Below, one piece after another: positions 22,839 to 29,916 of a stretch of 30,023 nucleotides of DNA. The stretch is from Leucobacter sp. UBA1945 (GTDB taxonomy: Bacteria > Actinomycetota > Actinomycetes > Actinomycetales > Microbacteriaceae). How positions within the stretch are numbered: the stretch's first letter is position 1; each line of letters starts with the position of its first letter. The notes beneath the pieces are model-generated. The model was not told the origin of the DNA, searched no databases, and saw nothing but the letters and a program-made list of their open reading frames with translations. The stretch spans positions 2,932-32,954 of the forward strand of contig DDEV01000025.1 in the NCBI GenBank assembly GCA_002336855.1, in the 5' to 3' direction. The position numbers and the translations under genes are program-made.

Positions 22839-24224
22839 TCAGTACGAGGCAGAGATATCTCGCTCGAGTTCGATTGCAAGGTGTCTTATTCTCCGCAGAA
22901 AATGAGCTTCAATCTCTTCATCGGTACAGTTCGCAGCTTTAGACTCGCCCCAGCTAAAAATATCGACCAGGAGCTGACGTTTTTCATTCGCACTCATTGA
23001 ATCAAAGTTGGGAACATATCCTGTTGGATCCTCACGTCGCGAAGCGGCAAAACGATAGCTCTTTACGAAGGTTTTTGGTGAGATGTCCTCCACATCGAAC
23101 CTTCGCATCTGTTTAGTCGCCAACCAGTCAAGATGTTCAAGTAGCTGGTGATGGCGTATCTGAGAAAAATAAGACAGCCAACCGTAGCGTTTGCCTTCTA
23201 GAAAGCAACCGGTAATCGTCAAGTTCAGATGCCATTCAAGTCTCAACAGGCATTGATTCCTCCAGGGCTGTTCCGTCGGCCGCTGCTGCAAAATGTACTT
23301 GTATCGAGTGAAAATACGAGCTATGCGCGCTTCAAGCTTGATAAAACTTGTTTCTCTCACTGTTACCCGCGGCCACATGAACCGGTACCCAAGGAATTCA
23401 AATCCGGAGTCAATCCGACCTTTGGAACTTTTGCTCTCCCCTGCCTCGGAAACAGGATGCATCTCCAGACCGGCTCGACTCAGCTCAGGGATGATCGCGG
23501 TCAGAATCTTCTCGGAATCGTCTCTCACCATAAAAATCAGAATGTCGTCGACATATCGAAAGTAGGCAATTCCTGGCAAGCTCTGCATCATCTCATCAAG
23601 ATGACGCACCGAGAGCTCTGCTAGCCCATTTGAAACCGCCAACCCCTGAGGAATGCCTCGATCGACCGTGGCTAGCTTTCTGCGTGCGCCTGCGGGCAGA
23701 GTAGAAGTTCTCACTGCCTGCATCAAGAGGTTTCTAAACCTCCTAGACGGGATCCGCTTACGCAGTACCGCTTCTAACCATTCATGTCGGATAGTCGGAT
23801 AAAAGTCTTTTACGTCGACTTTAAGGAAATAGTTATATCGGTCTTGTTCGAGTGCATTGATAACGCGCCCAATCTGGCTCTGCGGGAGTTCGAGCGAACA
23901 AAAGCTATGAGATCTCGACAATGCAGCACCTAGCGCCCGCAAAACGACACGATCCCGAACCGTCGGAATCGATATCTCACGAGGGCTTTTCCCTTGACCT
24001 TTGAGTTTTAGAGCCAGTAGATACGGCGAAAAACGGTACTTATTTTCACGAAGATCACGAGAAATGTGGCGTATTTCTTTAGGTAAGGAACGGCTAAAAG
24101 CTGCCGGAGTGAGGCCGTCCCGTCCTCTTGCAGATCCGCTCTCGACTTTCTCGAGAAAATGACGCATCAACGACTTTTGGGTCGACTCAACTCGCCAATA
24201 TTCAGCTGTACCCTTAGAAGGCAC
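22839..24224 (-). CDS. Reverse transcriptase, defence-type, operon with SLATT-like protein
   Basis: A 461-residue reverse transcriptase with all palm and finger motifs. These are SARGRDGLTPAAF near residue 35, IPTVRDRVVLRAL near 85, motif A VDVKDFYP with metal-binding Asp137 (Asp140 is also present), motif B GIPQGLAVSNGLAELSVRHLD near 195, motif C YVDD with Asp226 and Asp227, the GLEMHP region, and FEFLGYRF. The C-terminal 180 residues are helical (HLNLTITGCFLEGKRYGWLSYF...) and carry no endonuclease, maturase or integrase domain. This fits a domesticated defence RT more than a retron, group II intron or DGR enzyme. I chose GTG at 24224 because GGGAG lies seven bases upstream; TTG at 24257 and ATG at 24167 are alternatives. 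Low GC and unlike the core genes in codon use. Confidence 0.88.
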   Translation of the reverse strand: MPSKGTAEYWRVESTQKSLMRHFLEKVESGSARGRDGLTPAAFSRSLPKEIRHISRDLRENKYRFSPYLLALKLKGQGKSPREISIPTVRDRVVLRALGAALSRSHSFCSLELPQSQIGRVINALEQDRYNYFLKVDVKDFYPTIRHEWLEAVLRKRIPSRRFRNLLMQAVRTSTLPAGARRKLATVDRGIPQGLAVSNGLAELSVRHLDEMMQSLPGIAYFRYVDDILIFMVRDDSEKILTAIIPELSRAGLEMHPVSEAGESKSSKGRIDSGFEFLGYRFMWPRVTVRETSFIKLEARIARIFTRYKYILQQRPTEQPWRNQCLLRLEWHLNLTITGCFLEGKRYGWLSYFSQIRHHQLLEHLDWLATKQMRRFDVEDISPKTFVKSYRFAASRREDPTGYVPNFDSMSANEKRQLLVDIFSWGESKAANCTDEEIEAHFLRRIRHLAIELERDISASY

Positions 24225-24300
24225 CTTCGACTCCCTATCGGCATCAGAGAAGCCCAAGACAATCGAGGGTCCCGTCGCGCTTCAACTTTTGTTGACCAGT

Positions 24301-24316
24301 AGTAATAAATATTACT
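24301..24316. repeat. Short AT-rich inverted repeat upstream of the RT gene
   Basis: AGTAAT and ATTACT flank a four-base centre, about 77 bases upstream of the GTG start of the reverse transcriptase. It overlaps a TAATAT that could be the RT promoter's -10, so it could be an operator or an RNA hairpin. Confidence 0.4.
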
Positions 24317-24532
24317 GGATAGTCCATGCTCTACGCCAAAATGGCTCAGCTGAGTACACAGCACACGGCACAAGCCGCATTTTTCACTTTTCCTTAAGGC
24401 TCTACGCCCAAGGCGCGCGACGGGACTTCGCGACAGCATACCCTAAGTCTGAAAACCAAGGATATCCGCTCGAGCAAACCGCTTCTGCGCAACCATTGCA
24501 ACGTGGCGCTGCGGGATATGCGCACGGCACCC

Positions 24533-24538
24533 TAGGAT
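24533..24538 (+). promoter_or_regulatory. -10 box of the leaderless MazG-like gene
   Basis: TAGGAT followed by six bases and the ATG at 24545, the same design as the host's leaderless promoters. This suggests that the island genes are expressed through host-adapted signals. Confidence 0.5.
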
Positions 24539-24544
24539 CAACGT

Positions 24545-24865
24545 ATGGAAACCGACGACGTCCTGTCAGCGCTGCGAGCGTTCGTTGCAGAGCGCGAATG
24601 GGCTCAGTTTCATTCCCCCGAGAACCTCGCGAAATCCATTTCGATTGAATCCGCCGAACTGCTCGAGTGCTACCAGTGGAACTCTGAGCCGGCTTCTACC
24701 GAGGTGCGTGATGAACTCGCGGATGTGCTCACCTATTGCTTCCTACTCGCTGACAGATTGGACTTTGATCCAGGCGAAATCATTCTCAGCAAATTGACTC
24801 AAACACAGGAGAAGTACCCTGTGGAACTTGCGCGCGGCAGAAGTGAGAAGCATGACCGTCTTTAG
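24545..24865 (+). CDS. MazG-like nucleotide pyrophosphohydrolase
   Basis: A 106-residue all-helical protein of the MazG/dCTPase-like superfamily, single-domain type. The metal-binding ExxE...ExxD signature is complete: Glu35 and Glu38 in ISIESAELLE, Glu57 and Asp60 in DELADVLTYC. The stretch FHSPENLAKSISIE is typical of the RS21-C6/dCTP pyrophosphatase-like branch. These enzymes hydrolyse (d)NTPs to monophosphates and pyrophosphate, cleaning modified nucleotides or lowering the pool. It overlaps the next gene by 14 bases, so the two are translationally coupled and likely work together. GC content is below that of the core genes. Leaderless start. Confidence 0.9.
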   Translation: METDDVLSALRAFVAEREWAQFHSPENLAKSISIESAELLECYQWNSEPASTEVRDELADVLTYCFLLADRLDFDPGEIILSKLTQTQEKYPVELARGRSEKHDRL

Positions 24866-26579
24866 GATCGAGACCTTTCCATTCACACAAGAAGCACTTC
24901 CACGCGCCTCAGCCGAGCTCAGAGATTGGCCTGTTGTATATGTTCTTGCCGGCAAGAAACATGCTTACGTGGGCGAGACGCACAACGCCGTAAGCCGTAT
25001 GGCACAACATCTGCAAATCGAAGAACGACGCGAGAAACTCAAGATCGCTCGCGTCGTCGTAGATGAGACGTTCAACAAGTCTGCCTGCCACGACCTCGAG
25101 GCCTTTCTCATCAAGTACCTCGATGGCGATGAACGGTTCGAGCTACTGAACAAAGTTGCTGGCCAAAGCAATTACAACTATTACAACCGCGCCGCATATC
25201 AGGCAGAGCACGAGCAGATCTTTGAGCGGCTTCGTGCCGAGGGCCTCTTCAGCAGCTCGATCCGCGACATTGAGAACTCCGATCTTTTTAAATTCTCTCC
25301 GTTCAAGCAATTGACCGATGCGCAGACTGCGGCAGTCGCGAACATCGCGGAGGGTGTGCTTGAGAATCTCGCCACGAACACTCAAACGACGTCAGTGATC
25401 GAGGGCGGCCCGGGAACCGGCAAGACAGTGGTAGTCATCACCTTGCTCAAGCTGCTTCAAGACATCAAGGCCGTTGCTGAAGGCGAAGAGATTCTTGAGG
25501 ATGACATTGACGGGCCTTATGGAGACCTCTTTCTTGCCGGAACTCGCGACGCCTTGAAAGGGTGTCGAATCGGCTTTGTAATTCCGCAGCAAGCCCTGCG
25601 AGAGACACTCTCGAAAGTCTTTAAGCGCAATGCAGCGCTGCGCTCAATCGAAATTCTGACTCCCTGGCAGGTTGGCAAGTCAGAGCAACGATGGGATTTG
25701 CTCGTCGTAGACGAAGCACACCGGCTCAGCCAATATGCCGCGCAAGCGCACGGAACGTTGGTTGCAGATTTTCGAACGATTACGGAGCGTCTCTACGGCT
25801 CGTTCGATCCGAACGTCACCCAGTTTGACTGGATTCAGACTCAGAGCGATCATCAGATTTTCATTCTCGATGACGGACAGTCGGTGATCCCAGCAGATCT
25901 CCCGGCGAACGTCATTGCCCAGGTCTCCAATGAGGCCCAGGCAGAGGGCCGCCGATATCGCTTGGAGTCGCAGCTTCGCGTACAGGCCGGCGGCGATTAC
26001 GTGCAACATATTCGTGAGCTAATCAGCGGCAAAAACCCAAAGCCTCGTCATTTCGAGAGCTATGATCTGCGTTTCTATGATGGCCCCGCCACAATGCATG
26101 CAGCAGTTCGACAAGAGAACGATAGGTGCGGTCTCGCAAGAGTTGTCGCTGGTTTTGCATGGCGCCATGTAAGCAAAAAGAAGAGCCATTCTGACGTACA
26201 CGACATCACGATCGGTGATTACAGTGTCCAGTGGAATCGCAAGCTGAAGAACTGGGTGAACTCCAGCACTTCCATCAACGAAGCGGGATCGATCTACACG
26301 ATTCAGGGCTACGACCTCAACATCGCAGGCGTGATCATTGGACCCGACCTCATCTACCGAGACGGCAAGATCAAGTTGGATGGATCCAACTATTTCGACC
26401 CTCGCGGCAACCAACGCAGGAATGGTTTGCGTGGCGTCAGTTACTCAAACGACGACATTCAGAAACTCGTCGAGAACATCTACACCGTGCTGCTCACCCG
26501 CGGCATCCTCGGCACTTATGTGCATGTAGTCGATCCGGAGCTTCGCGAGTATCTTCGCCCATACTTCACGCAGGCTTAG
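24852..26579 (+). CDS. GIY-YIG nuclease fused to DUF2075-type P-loop ATPase/helicase
   Basis: A 575-residue fusion. Residues about 25-105 form a GIY-YIG-like nuclease domain: VVYVL and AYVGE stand for the two core strands, Arg49 and Glu83 are in the expected catalytic places. Residues about 160-570 are a DUF2075-type (Schlafen-like helicase) P-loop ATPase, with Walker A GGPGTGKT (Lys191), Walker B LLVVDEAH (Asp287, Glu288), an ILDDGQSV sensor near 338, an LESQLRV motif near 374, and a late IQGYDLNIAGVIIGPDL motif that resembles superfamily-1 helicase motif V. It probably binds nucleic acid, translocates with ATP and cuts. The ATG at 24852 is favoured over 24828. Its stop overlaps the convergent DUF1801 gene by four bases, marking the right island edge. 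Confidence 0.88.
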   Translation: MTVFRIETFPFTQEALPRASAELRDWPVVYVLAGKKHAYVGETHNAVSRMAQHLQIEERREKLKIARVVVDETFNKSACHDLEAFLIKYLDGDERFELLNKVAGQSNYNYYNRAAYQAEHEQIFERLRAEGLFSSSIRDIENSDLFKFSPFKQLTDAQTAAVANIAEGVLENLATNTQTTSVIEGGPGTGKTVVVITLLKLLQDIKAVAEGEEILEDDIDGPYGDLFLAGTRDALKGCRIGFVIPQQALRETLSKVFKRNAALRSIEILTPWQVGKSEQRWDLLVVDEAHRLSQYAAQAHGTLVADFRTITERLYGSFDPNVTQFDWIQTQSDHQIFILDDGQSVIPADLPANVIAQVSNEAQAEGRRYRLESQLRVQAGGDYVQHIRELISGKNPKPRHFESYDLRFYDGPATMHAAVRQENDRCGLARVVAGFAWRHVSKKKSHSDVHDITIGDYSVQWNRKLKNWVNSSTSINEAGSIYTIQGYDLNIAGVIIGPDLIYRDGKIKLDGSNYFDPRGNQRRNGLRGVSYSNDDIQKLVENIYTVLLTRGILGTYVHVVDPELREYLRPYFTQA

Positions 26580-27019
26580 GCACCCCCACCGGCGGCCCGC
26601 CGAATCTGCTCCGCAATCACGCGCTCGGTCTCGGGCGTCAGTGAGATGAGTGCGTACGAGGTCGGCCAGAGATCCCCCTCATCGAGTTGCGCGGCCTCTT
26701 CGAAACCGAGCGTGGCGTATCGCGTCGTGAACTTCGAGGCAGCTTTGAAGAACACTACGACCTTGCCGTTCTCGTCGCAATAGGCCGGAAATCCGTACCA
26801 GGTCTTCGGCATGAGGTGCGAGGCGACCTCGCCGACGATGCGGTGAATGCCCTGCGCAAGCACCTGGTCGTCCGCGGGCATCTCGGCGATCGCGTCTTGG
26901 ATCGCCTGCTCCCCCGCGGCCCGGTTCTTGCCCGCCTTCTCCTGCGCGCGCAGCTCGGCAGCGCGCTGCTTGACCGCAGCACGCTCTTCAGCAGACAGTC
27001 CGCTCGTCTTCTCAGCCAT
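26576..27019 (-). CDS. DUF1801-family protein
   Basis: A 147-residue cytosolic protein. After a charged helical start (EERAAVKQRAAELRAQEK) it has the DUF1801 core: MPADDQVLAQGIHRIVGEVASHLMPKTWYGFPAYCDENGKVVVFF, then KFTTRYATLGFEEAAQLDEGDLWPTSYALISLTPETE. The PKTWYGFPAY stretch is typical of the YdhG/Fra-like fold. Relatives include Bacillus proteins proposed to act in iron handling, but the role here is unknown. AAAGGA lies seven bases before the ATG at 27019; the ATG at 27022 is nearly as good. The upstream frame to 27142 is not supported. Its 3' end overlaps the island's last gene by four bases. A partial second copy lies at 28543-28604. Confidence 0.88.
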   Translation of the reverse strand: MAEKTSGLSAEERAAVKQRAAELRAQEKAGKNRAAGEQAIQDAIAEMPADDQVLAQGIHRIVGEVASHLMPKTWYGFPAYCDENGKVVVFFKAASKFTTRYATLGFEEAAQLDEGDLWPTSYALISLTPETERVIAEQIRRAAGGGA

Positions 27020-27180
27020 CATCAAATCCTTTCGTCGCCCGATCCGCGTGTCGGTCAGGGTCTCTATGACCACGATATGACGCGAGATTCCCACCAACTT
27101 CTTGATTCGTGATCGATTGCTTCGCTGTGCGTCGAGCGCCACGAGAAGCTTGCGAACGATCCTCGATATCTAGATACGAG

Positions 27181-28497
27181 TCAGTACCCGATGAGTCGAA
27201 ACCCATCTGCTTCGCCGACCACCGGAATACCGTAGGCGCGGGCCTTCTTTGCCTTGCCCGATTGCGTGTACGGGTCAGCCGCGATCACAAGCGCGGTCTT
27301 CTTGGTGACGTTTGCACCGAGCAGAAAACCGAGTGCAAGAATTCTTGCCTCTGCCAGGCTTCGCTCGACCGACATCTCACCGGTCAGAACCAGAATGCTC
27401 CCCGCGGCAAGCACAGCCGCATCGGTCGCAGTCGAAGCATCGGGAACTACCCTGTTAGGCGCTTCAGATCTCTTCTTTTCGAGCGCAACCCGAAGCGAAT
27501 CATCGTCAATGCCGAGAAGCTCGGCAAGAAGCAAAATGTCTGCACGCTCTTCTTCGGTGAGCACGCCGTCGCTCCAGGCCTCGCGCACTACCTCGTCGAA
27601 GTATCCGCGGTGCAGAGACCCGAGCGTCACTGATTCGAGCCCGAGCTCTTGCGCCTTCTGCACCAGCGCGTCGACCTCATCTGCATCAAGCACACGATCA
27701 GCGAGTGCTTCATCGAGCAGATGTGAATAGCGTGAAGTCAGGCCACGCGAGGGCGCCTCGGCGCCGAGAGCAGTGAGCACGTCTGATACCGAGGCGCTCT
27801 TGCCCCCTGCCTGCTTCGCAAAGGGCTCCGCGGGTTCTTCGTACATTGCAGCGGCGTCGCCCCTTCGTTTCGCATCTATCTCGATGGGGTAATACTCGGG
27901 CCATTTCACGGCCTCGGCACTATCCAGGTGAGATTTCCAGAATCCAGAGCTGTGCGAATCTTGTTCAAGCCGCGAGAGCACGAAAGCCGTCACGAGCGCA
28001 TCGCCAAATGCGCTGTGTTCAGGCCGCTGTTCGAGCCCGACATACTCAAAGACTTTTTCGATAGTAACGCCGAGATGAGCGCCCAGGTCGTGAAGTTTGA
28101 AACTGGCAGGCGGATCCTCGCGAAGAAGCGTTCGCGCCACCTGCATCGTGTCGATGGCGACGTAATCGGGCACCTCATACCCCTCGCGCTCAAGTTCTGC
28201 GGTCAAGAAACGAAGATCAAACGAGACGTTGTGGCCGACAATGACCCGCCCATCCAGCATCTTCAAGAGCGCAGGCGCGACCTTGTCGAAAGTGGGCGCA
28301 TCGAATACATCGCGGGCGGTAATTCCATGCACTCGTGTCGGCCCCACATCGCGCTGCGGGTTGACGAGCGTCTCGATGCCACCGTCGATGCGCAGATCAG
28401 CATCCATGTAGACGGCTCCAACCTCGATCACTCGATCGCCCGTTTTCGGCGAGAATCCGGTGGTCTCAAAATCTAGAACTGCATAGCCGCGCCTCAT
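27181..28497 (-). CDS. DnaQ-type 3'-5' exonuclease with C-terminal BRCT domain
   Basis: A 438-residue protein. Residues 1-180 are a DEDDh exonuclease: Asp9 and Glu11 in VLDFETTG, Asp94 in GHNVSFDLRFL, His161 and Asp166 in HSAFGDALV. Residues about 255-340 are helical and acidic (LDEALADRVLDADEVDALVQKAQ ... AWSDGVLTEEERADILLLAELLG), resembling TerB-like or EF-hand-like helical repeats. Residues about 360-438 look like a BRCT domain (ILVLTGEMS, RILALGFLLGANVTKKTALVIA, KARAYGIPVVGEADGFRLIG). BRCT domains bind DNA nicks or phosphoproteins, so a role in repair or replication proofreading is likely. The ATG follows GGGGGG by six bases. It lies 161 bases upstream of the DUF1801 gene on the same strand. 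Confidence 0.92.
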   Translation of the reverse strand: MRRGYAVLDFETTGFSPKTGDRVIEVGAVYMDADLRIDGGIETLVNPQRDVGPTRVHGITARDVFDAPTFDKVAPALLKMLDGRVIVGHNVSFDLRFLTAELEREGYEVPDYVAIDTMQVARTLLREDPPASFKLHDLGAHLGVTIEKVFEYVGLEQRPEHSAFGDALVTAFVLSRLEQDSHSSGFWKSHLDSAEAVKWPEYYPIEIDAKRRGDAAAMYEEPAEPFAKQAGGKSASVSDVLTALGAEAPSRGLTSRYSHLLDEALADRVLDADEVDALVQKAQELGLESVTLGSLHRGYFDEVVREAWSDGVLTEEERADILLLAELLGIDDDSLRVALEKKRSEAPNRVVPDASTATDAAVLAAGSILVLTGEMSVERSLAEARILALGFLLGANVTKKTALVIAADPYTQSGKAKKARAYGIPVVGEADGFRLIGY

Positions 28498-28542
28498 TAC
28501 GCCCCCCGCTCACTAATGAACACTTGTCCACAGCATAGAGCA

Positions 28543-28604
28543 GGCGTCGACGAGATGAGTGCGCACGAGGTCGGCCAGTGATCCGCTCGTGATCGATTGC
28601 TTCG
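28543..28604 (-). pseudogene. Degraded partial copy of the DUF1801 locus
   Basis: Bases 28543-28584 match 26634-26675, inside the DUF1801 gene, with only a few differences. Read on the minus strand they give HWPTSCALISSTP, against LWPTSYALISLTP in the intact protein. Directly beside it, 28587-28604 is an exact 18-base match to 27107-27124, which lies upstream of the intact gene. So the fragment joins two pieces that are about 430 bases apart in the intact copy, as expected of a duplicate with an internal deletion. It is not an expressed gene. Confidence 0.75.
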
Positions 28605-28710
28605 GCGCGGATCGTCATGCGAGCCCGCACGAATCGGCATGTCCCCGATCCCCCGCCTACTCCTAGCATCGAGGTGTCCGGCGGCGAGCGCCGGGCGGAA
28701 AGGTGTGAAG

Positions 28711-29874
28711 ATGCGCCCGCTGCGAACCCGATCCCAACTGAGCCTCAGCCGCCGAGAGCTGCTCCGCTTCACCGGAGTGGGCATCGGTGCCCTCGGTGTG
28801 GCCTCGCTGGCCTCGTGCGCCAACGGCAGCGGTGCGAGCGGCGCTGGCACTCCCCTCGTCTGGGGCAACTGGACCATGACGATGGACTACGACGACGAGA
28901 CCGGCAGCTACCCGACGCTCGAGCAGTTCACCGACGAGACCGGCATCGCCGTCGACTTTCTCGAAGACATCAACGACAGCGCCACGTTCTTCGCCAAGAT
29001 TCGTGAGCAGCTCGACCAAGGCCAGTTTCCGGGCTATGACCTCTTCAACTTCGCAGACGACTTCACCGCGCGGCTCATTACGAACGAGCAGGTGCAAGAG
29101 TTCGATCACTCTCGCATTCCAAACCTGGCCAACATGTCCGCACTGATGGCGCACCCGTCGTATGACCCTGACCGAAAGTTCAGCATTCCCTGGATGGGCG
29201 GCATGACCGGCATCTGCTACAACACCGAGCTCTACCCCGAGGGCATCACGAGCGTCTCAGACATGGCTCGACCCGAGTTGCACGGGAAGGTCGGCATTCT
29301 CACCGAGATGATCGACACCATTGGGCTGACACTGCTTGATCAGGGAGTCGACTGCTCGGGCGGCTGGGGCGACGCCGAGTTCGACGCCGCACTCGCGCAG
29401 GTGCAGGAGCGCCTGAAGAGCGGGCAGTACGCCCAGGCCACCGGCAACCAGTACACGCAAGACCTGCAGTCCGGCCGAATCTGGGCCGCCATGTGCTGGT
29501 CGGGCGACATTCAGGTGCTCAACGACGAGGCCGGCAAAGAGCTCTACAAGTTCGTGATCCCAGAGCCGGGCGGCACCAAGTACGTGAACGCGATCCAGGT
29601 GCCCAAGGGCACCGACCGCATGCCCGACATCGAACAGCTCATCGACTTCTACTACCAGCCCGAGATCATGGCTCAGGTCGTGGAATACACCGCCTCAGTG
29701 CCACCGGTCGACGGGGTGAAAGAAGAGCTCGCGAAGCTCGGCTCGCCCCTGGCCGACAGCCCGATGTTGTTCCCTTCCGAAGAAGACGCGAAGCGCATCT
29801 ACGACTTCAGGCAGCTCACCCCAGCCGAGACCAAGAAATACATCGAGGCATTCGTCAGCGTGATCAATGCGTAA
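28711..29874 (+). CDS. PotD-like polyamine-type ABC transporter substrate-binding lipoprotein
   Basis: A 387-residue exported solute-binding protein. The N-terminus is a twin-arginine signal, SRRELLRFTG, ending in a lipobox LASC with Cys36 as the lipidated residue, so it should fold in the cytoplasm and be anchored outside. The mature part has the two-lobe fold of the spermidine/putrescine-binding family (PotD/PotF-like): VWGNWTMTMD near residue 50, the FNFADDFTARLI region, IPWMGGMTGICYN near 165, and PVDGVKEEL near the end. Acidic residues such as those in WTMTMDYDDETG could bind amine groups, but the ligand is not proven. GAAAGGTG precedes the ATG. A putative amidohydrolase starts 42 bases downstream; the permease and ATPase genes are not seen here. 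Confidence 0.9.
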   Translation: MRPLRTRSQLSLSRRELLRFTGVGIGALGVASLASCANGSGASGAGTPLVWGNWTMTMDYDDETGSYPTLEQFTDETGIAVDFLEDINDSATFFAKIREQLDQGQFPGYDLFNFADDFTARLITNEQVQEFDHSRIPNLANMSALMAHPSYDPDRKFSIPWMGGMTGICYNTELYPEGITSVSDMARPELHGKVGILTEMIDTIGLTLLDQGVDCSGGWGDAEFDAALAQVQERLKSGQYAQATGNQYTQDLQSGRIWAAMCWSGDIQVLNDEAGKELYKFVIPEPGGTKYVNAIQVPKGTDRMPDIEQLIDFYYQPEIMAQVVEYTASVPPVDGVKEELAKLGSPLADSPMLFPSEEDAKRIYDFRQLTPAETKKYIEAFVSVINA

Positions 29875-29916
29875 GAACCGAGCTCGAGCGCTCAAGAAAG
29901 CAACGAAGGAGAATGA

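Larger units (their letters stand above)
24225..24544. other. 320-bp gene-free region between divergent island operons
   Basis: No coding frame is supported here. It must hold promoters for both operons. On the minus strand an AT-rich TAATAT at 24308-24313 could be a -10 for the RT gene. It holds several short symmetrical sequences: AGTAAT-AAAT-ATTACT (24301-24316), CTCAGCTGAG (24345-24354), CGGC-ACAA-GCCG (24366-24377), CCTTAAGG (24392-24399) and GGATATCC (24460-24467). A 10-bp direct repeat, GCTCTACGCC, occurs at 24328 and 24399. In several RT-based defence systems a structured non-coding RNA used as template or primer is encoded beside the RT gene; this is the obvious place to look, but no convincing long structure can be asserted by eye. 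Confidence 0.5.

Noticed and set aside
22839..24224. Group II intron, retron or diversity-generating retroelement
   Set aside because: No maturase or endonuclease domain and no intron ends. No template/variable repeat pair could be seen. No clear msr-msd with long inverted repeats was found next to the gene. The adjacent SLATT-like protein fits a UG/Abi-type defence RT better, though a formal phylogeny is needed.
24361..24395. Intrinsic terminator on the plus strand (CGGC-ACAA-GCCG followed by a T run)
   Set aside because: The stem is only four to five base pairs, and no upstream plus-strand gene needs a terminator there.
24545..24865. MazE/MazF-type toxin-antitoxin reading of the MazG-like gene
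   Set aside because: The protein has the pyrophosphohydrolase ExxE/ExxD signature and not an antitoxin or MazF fold; only the name is similar.
28466..28877. Minus-strand frames upstream of the solute-binding protein gene
   Set aside because: They mostly shadow the Tat-signal region of the plus-strand gene; the only meaningful part is the DUF1801-like relic, listed separately.
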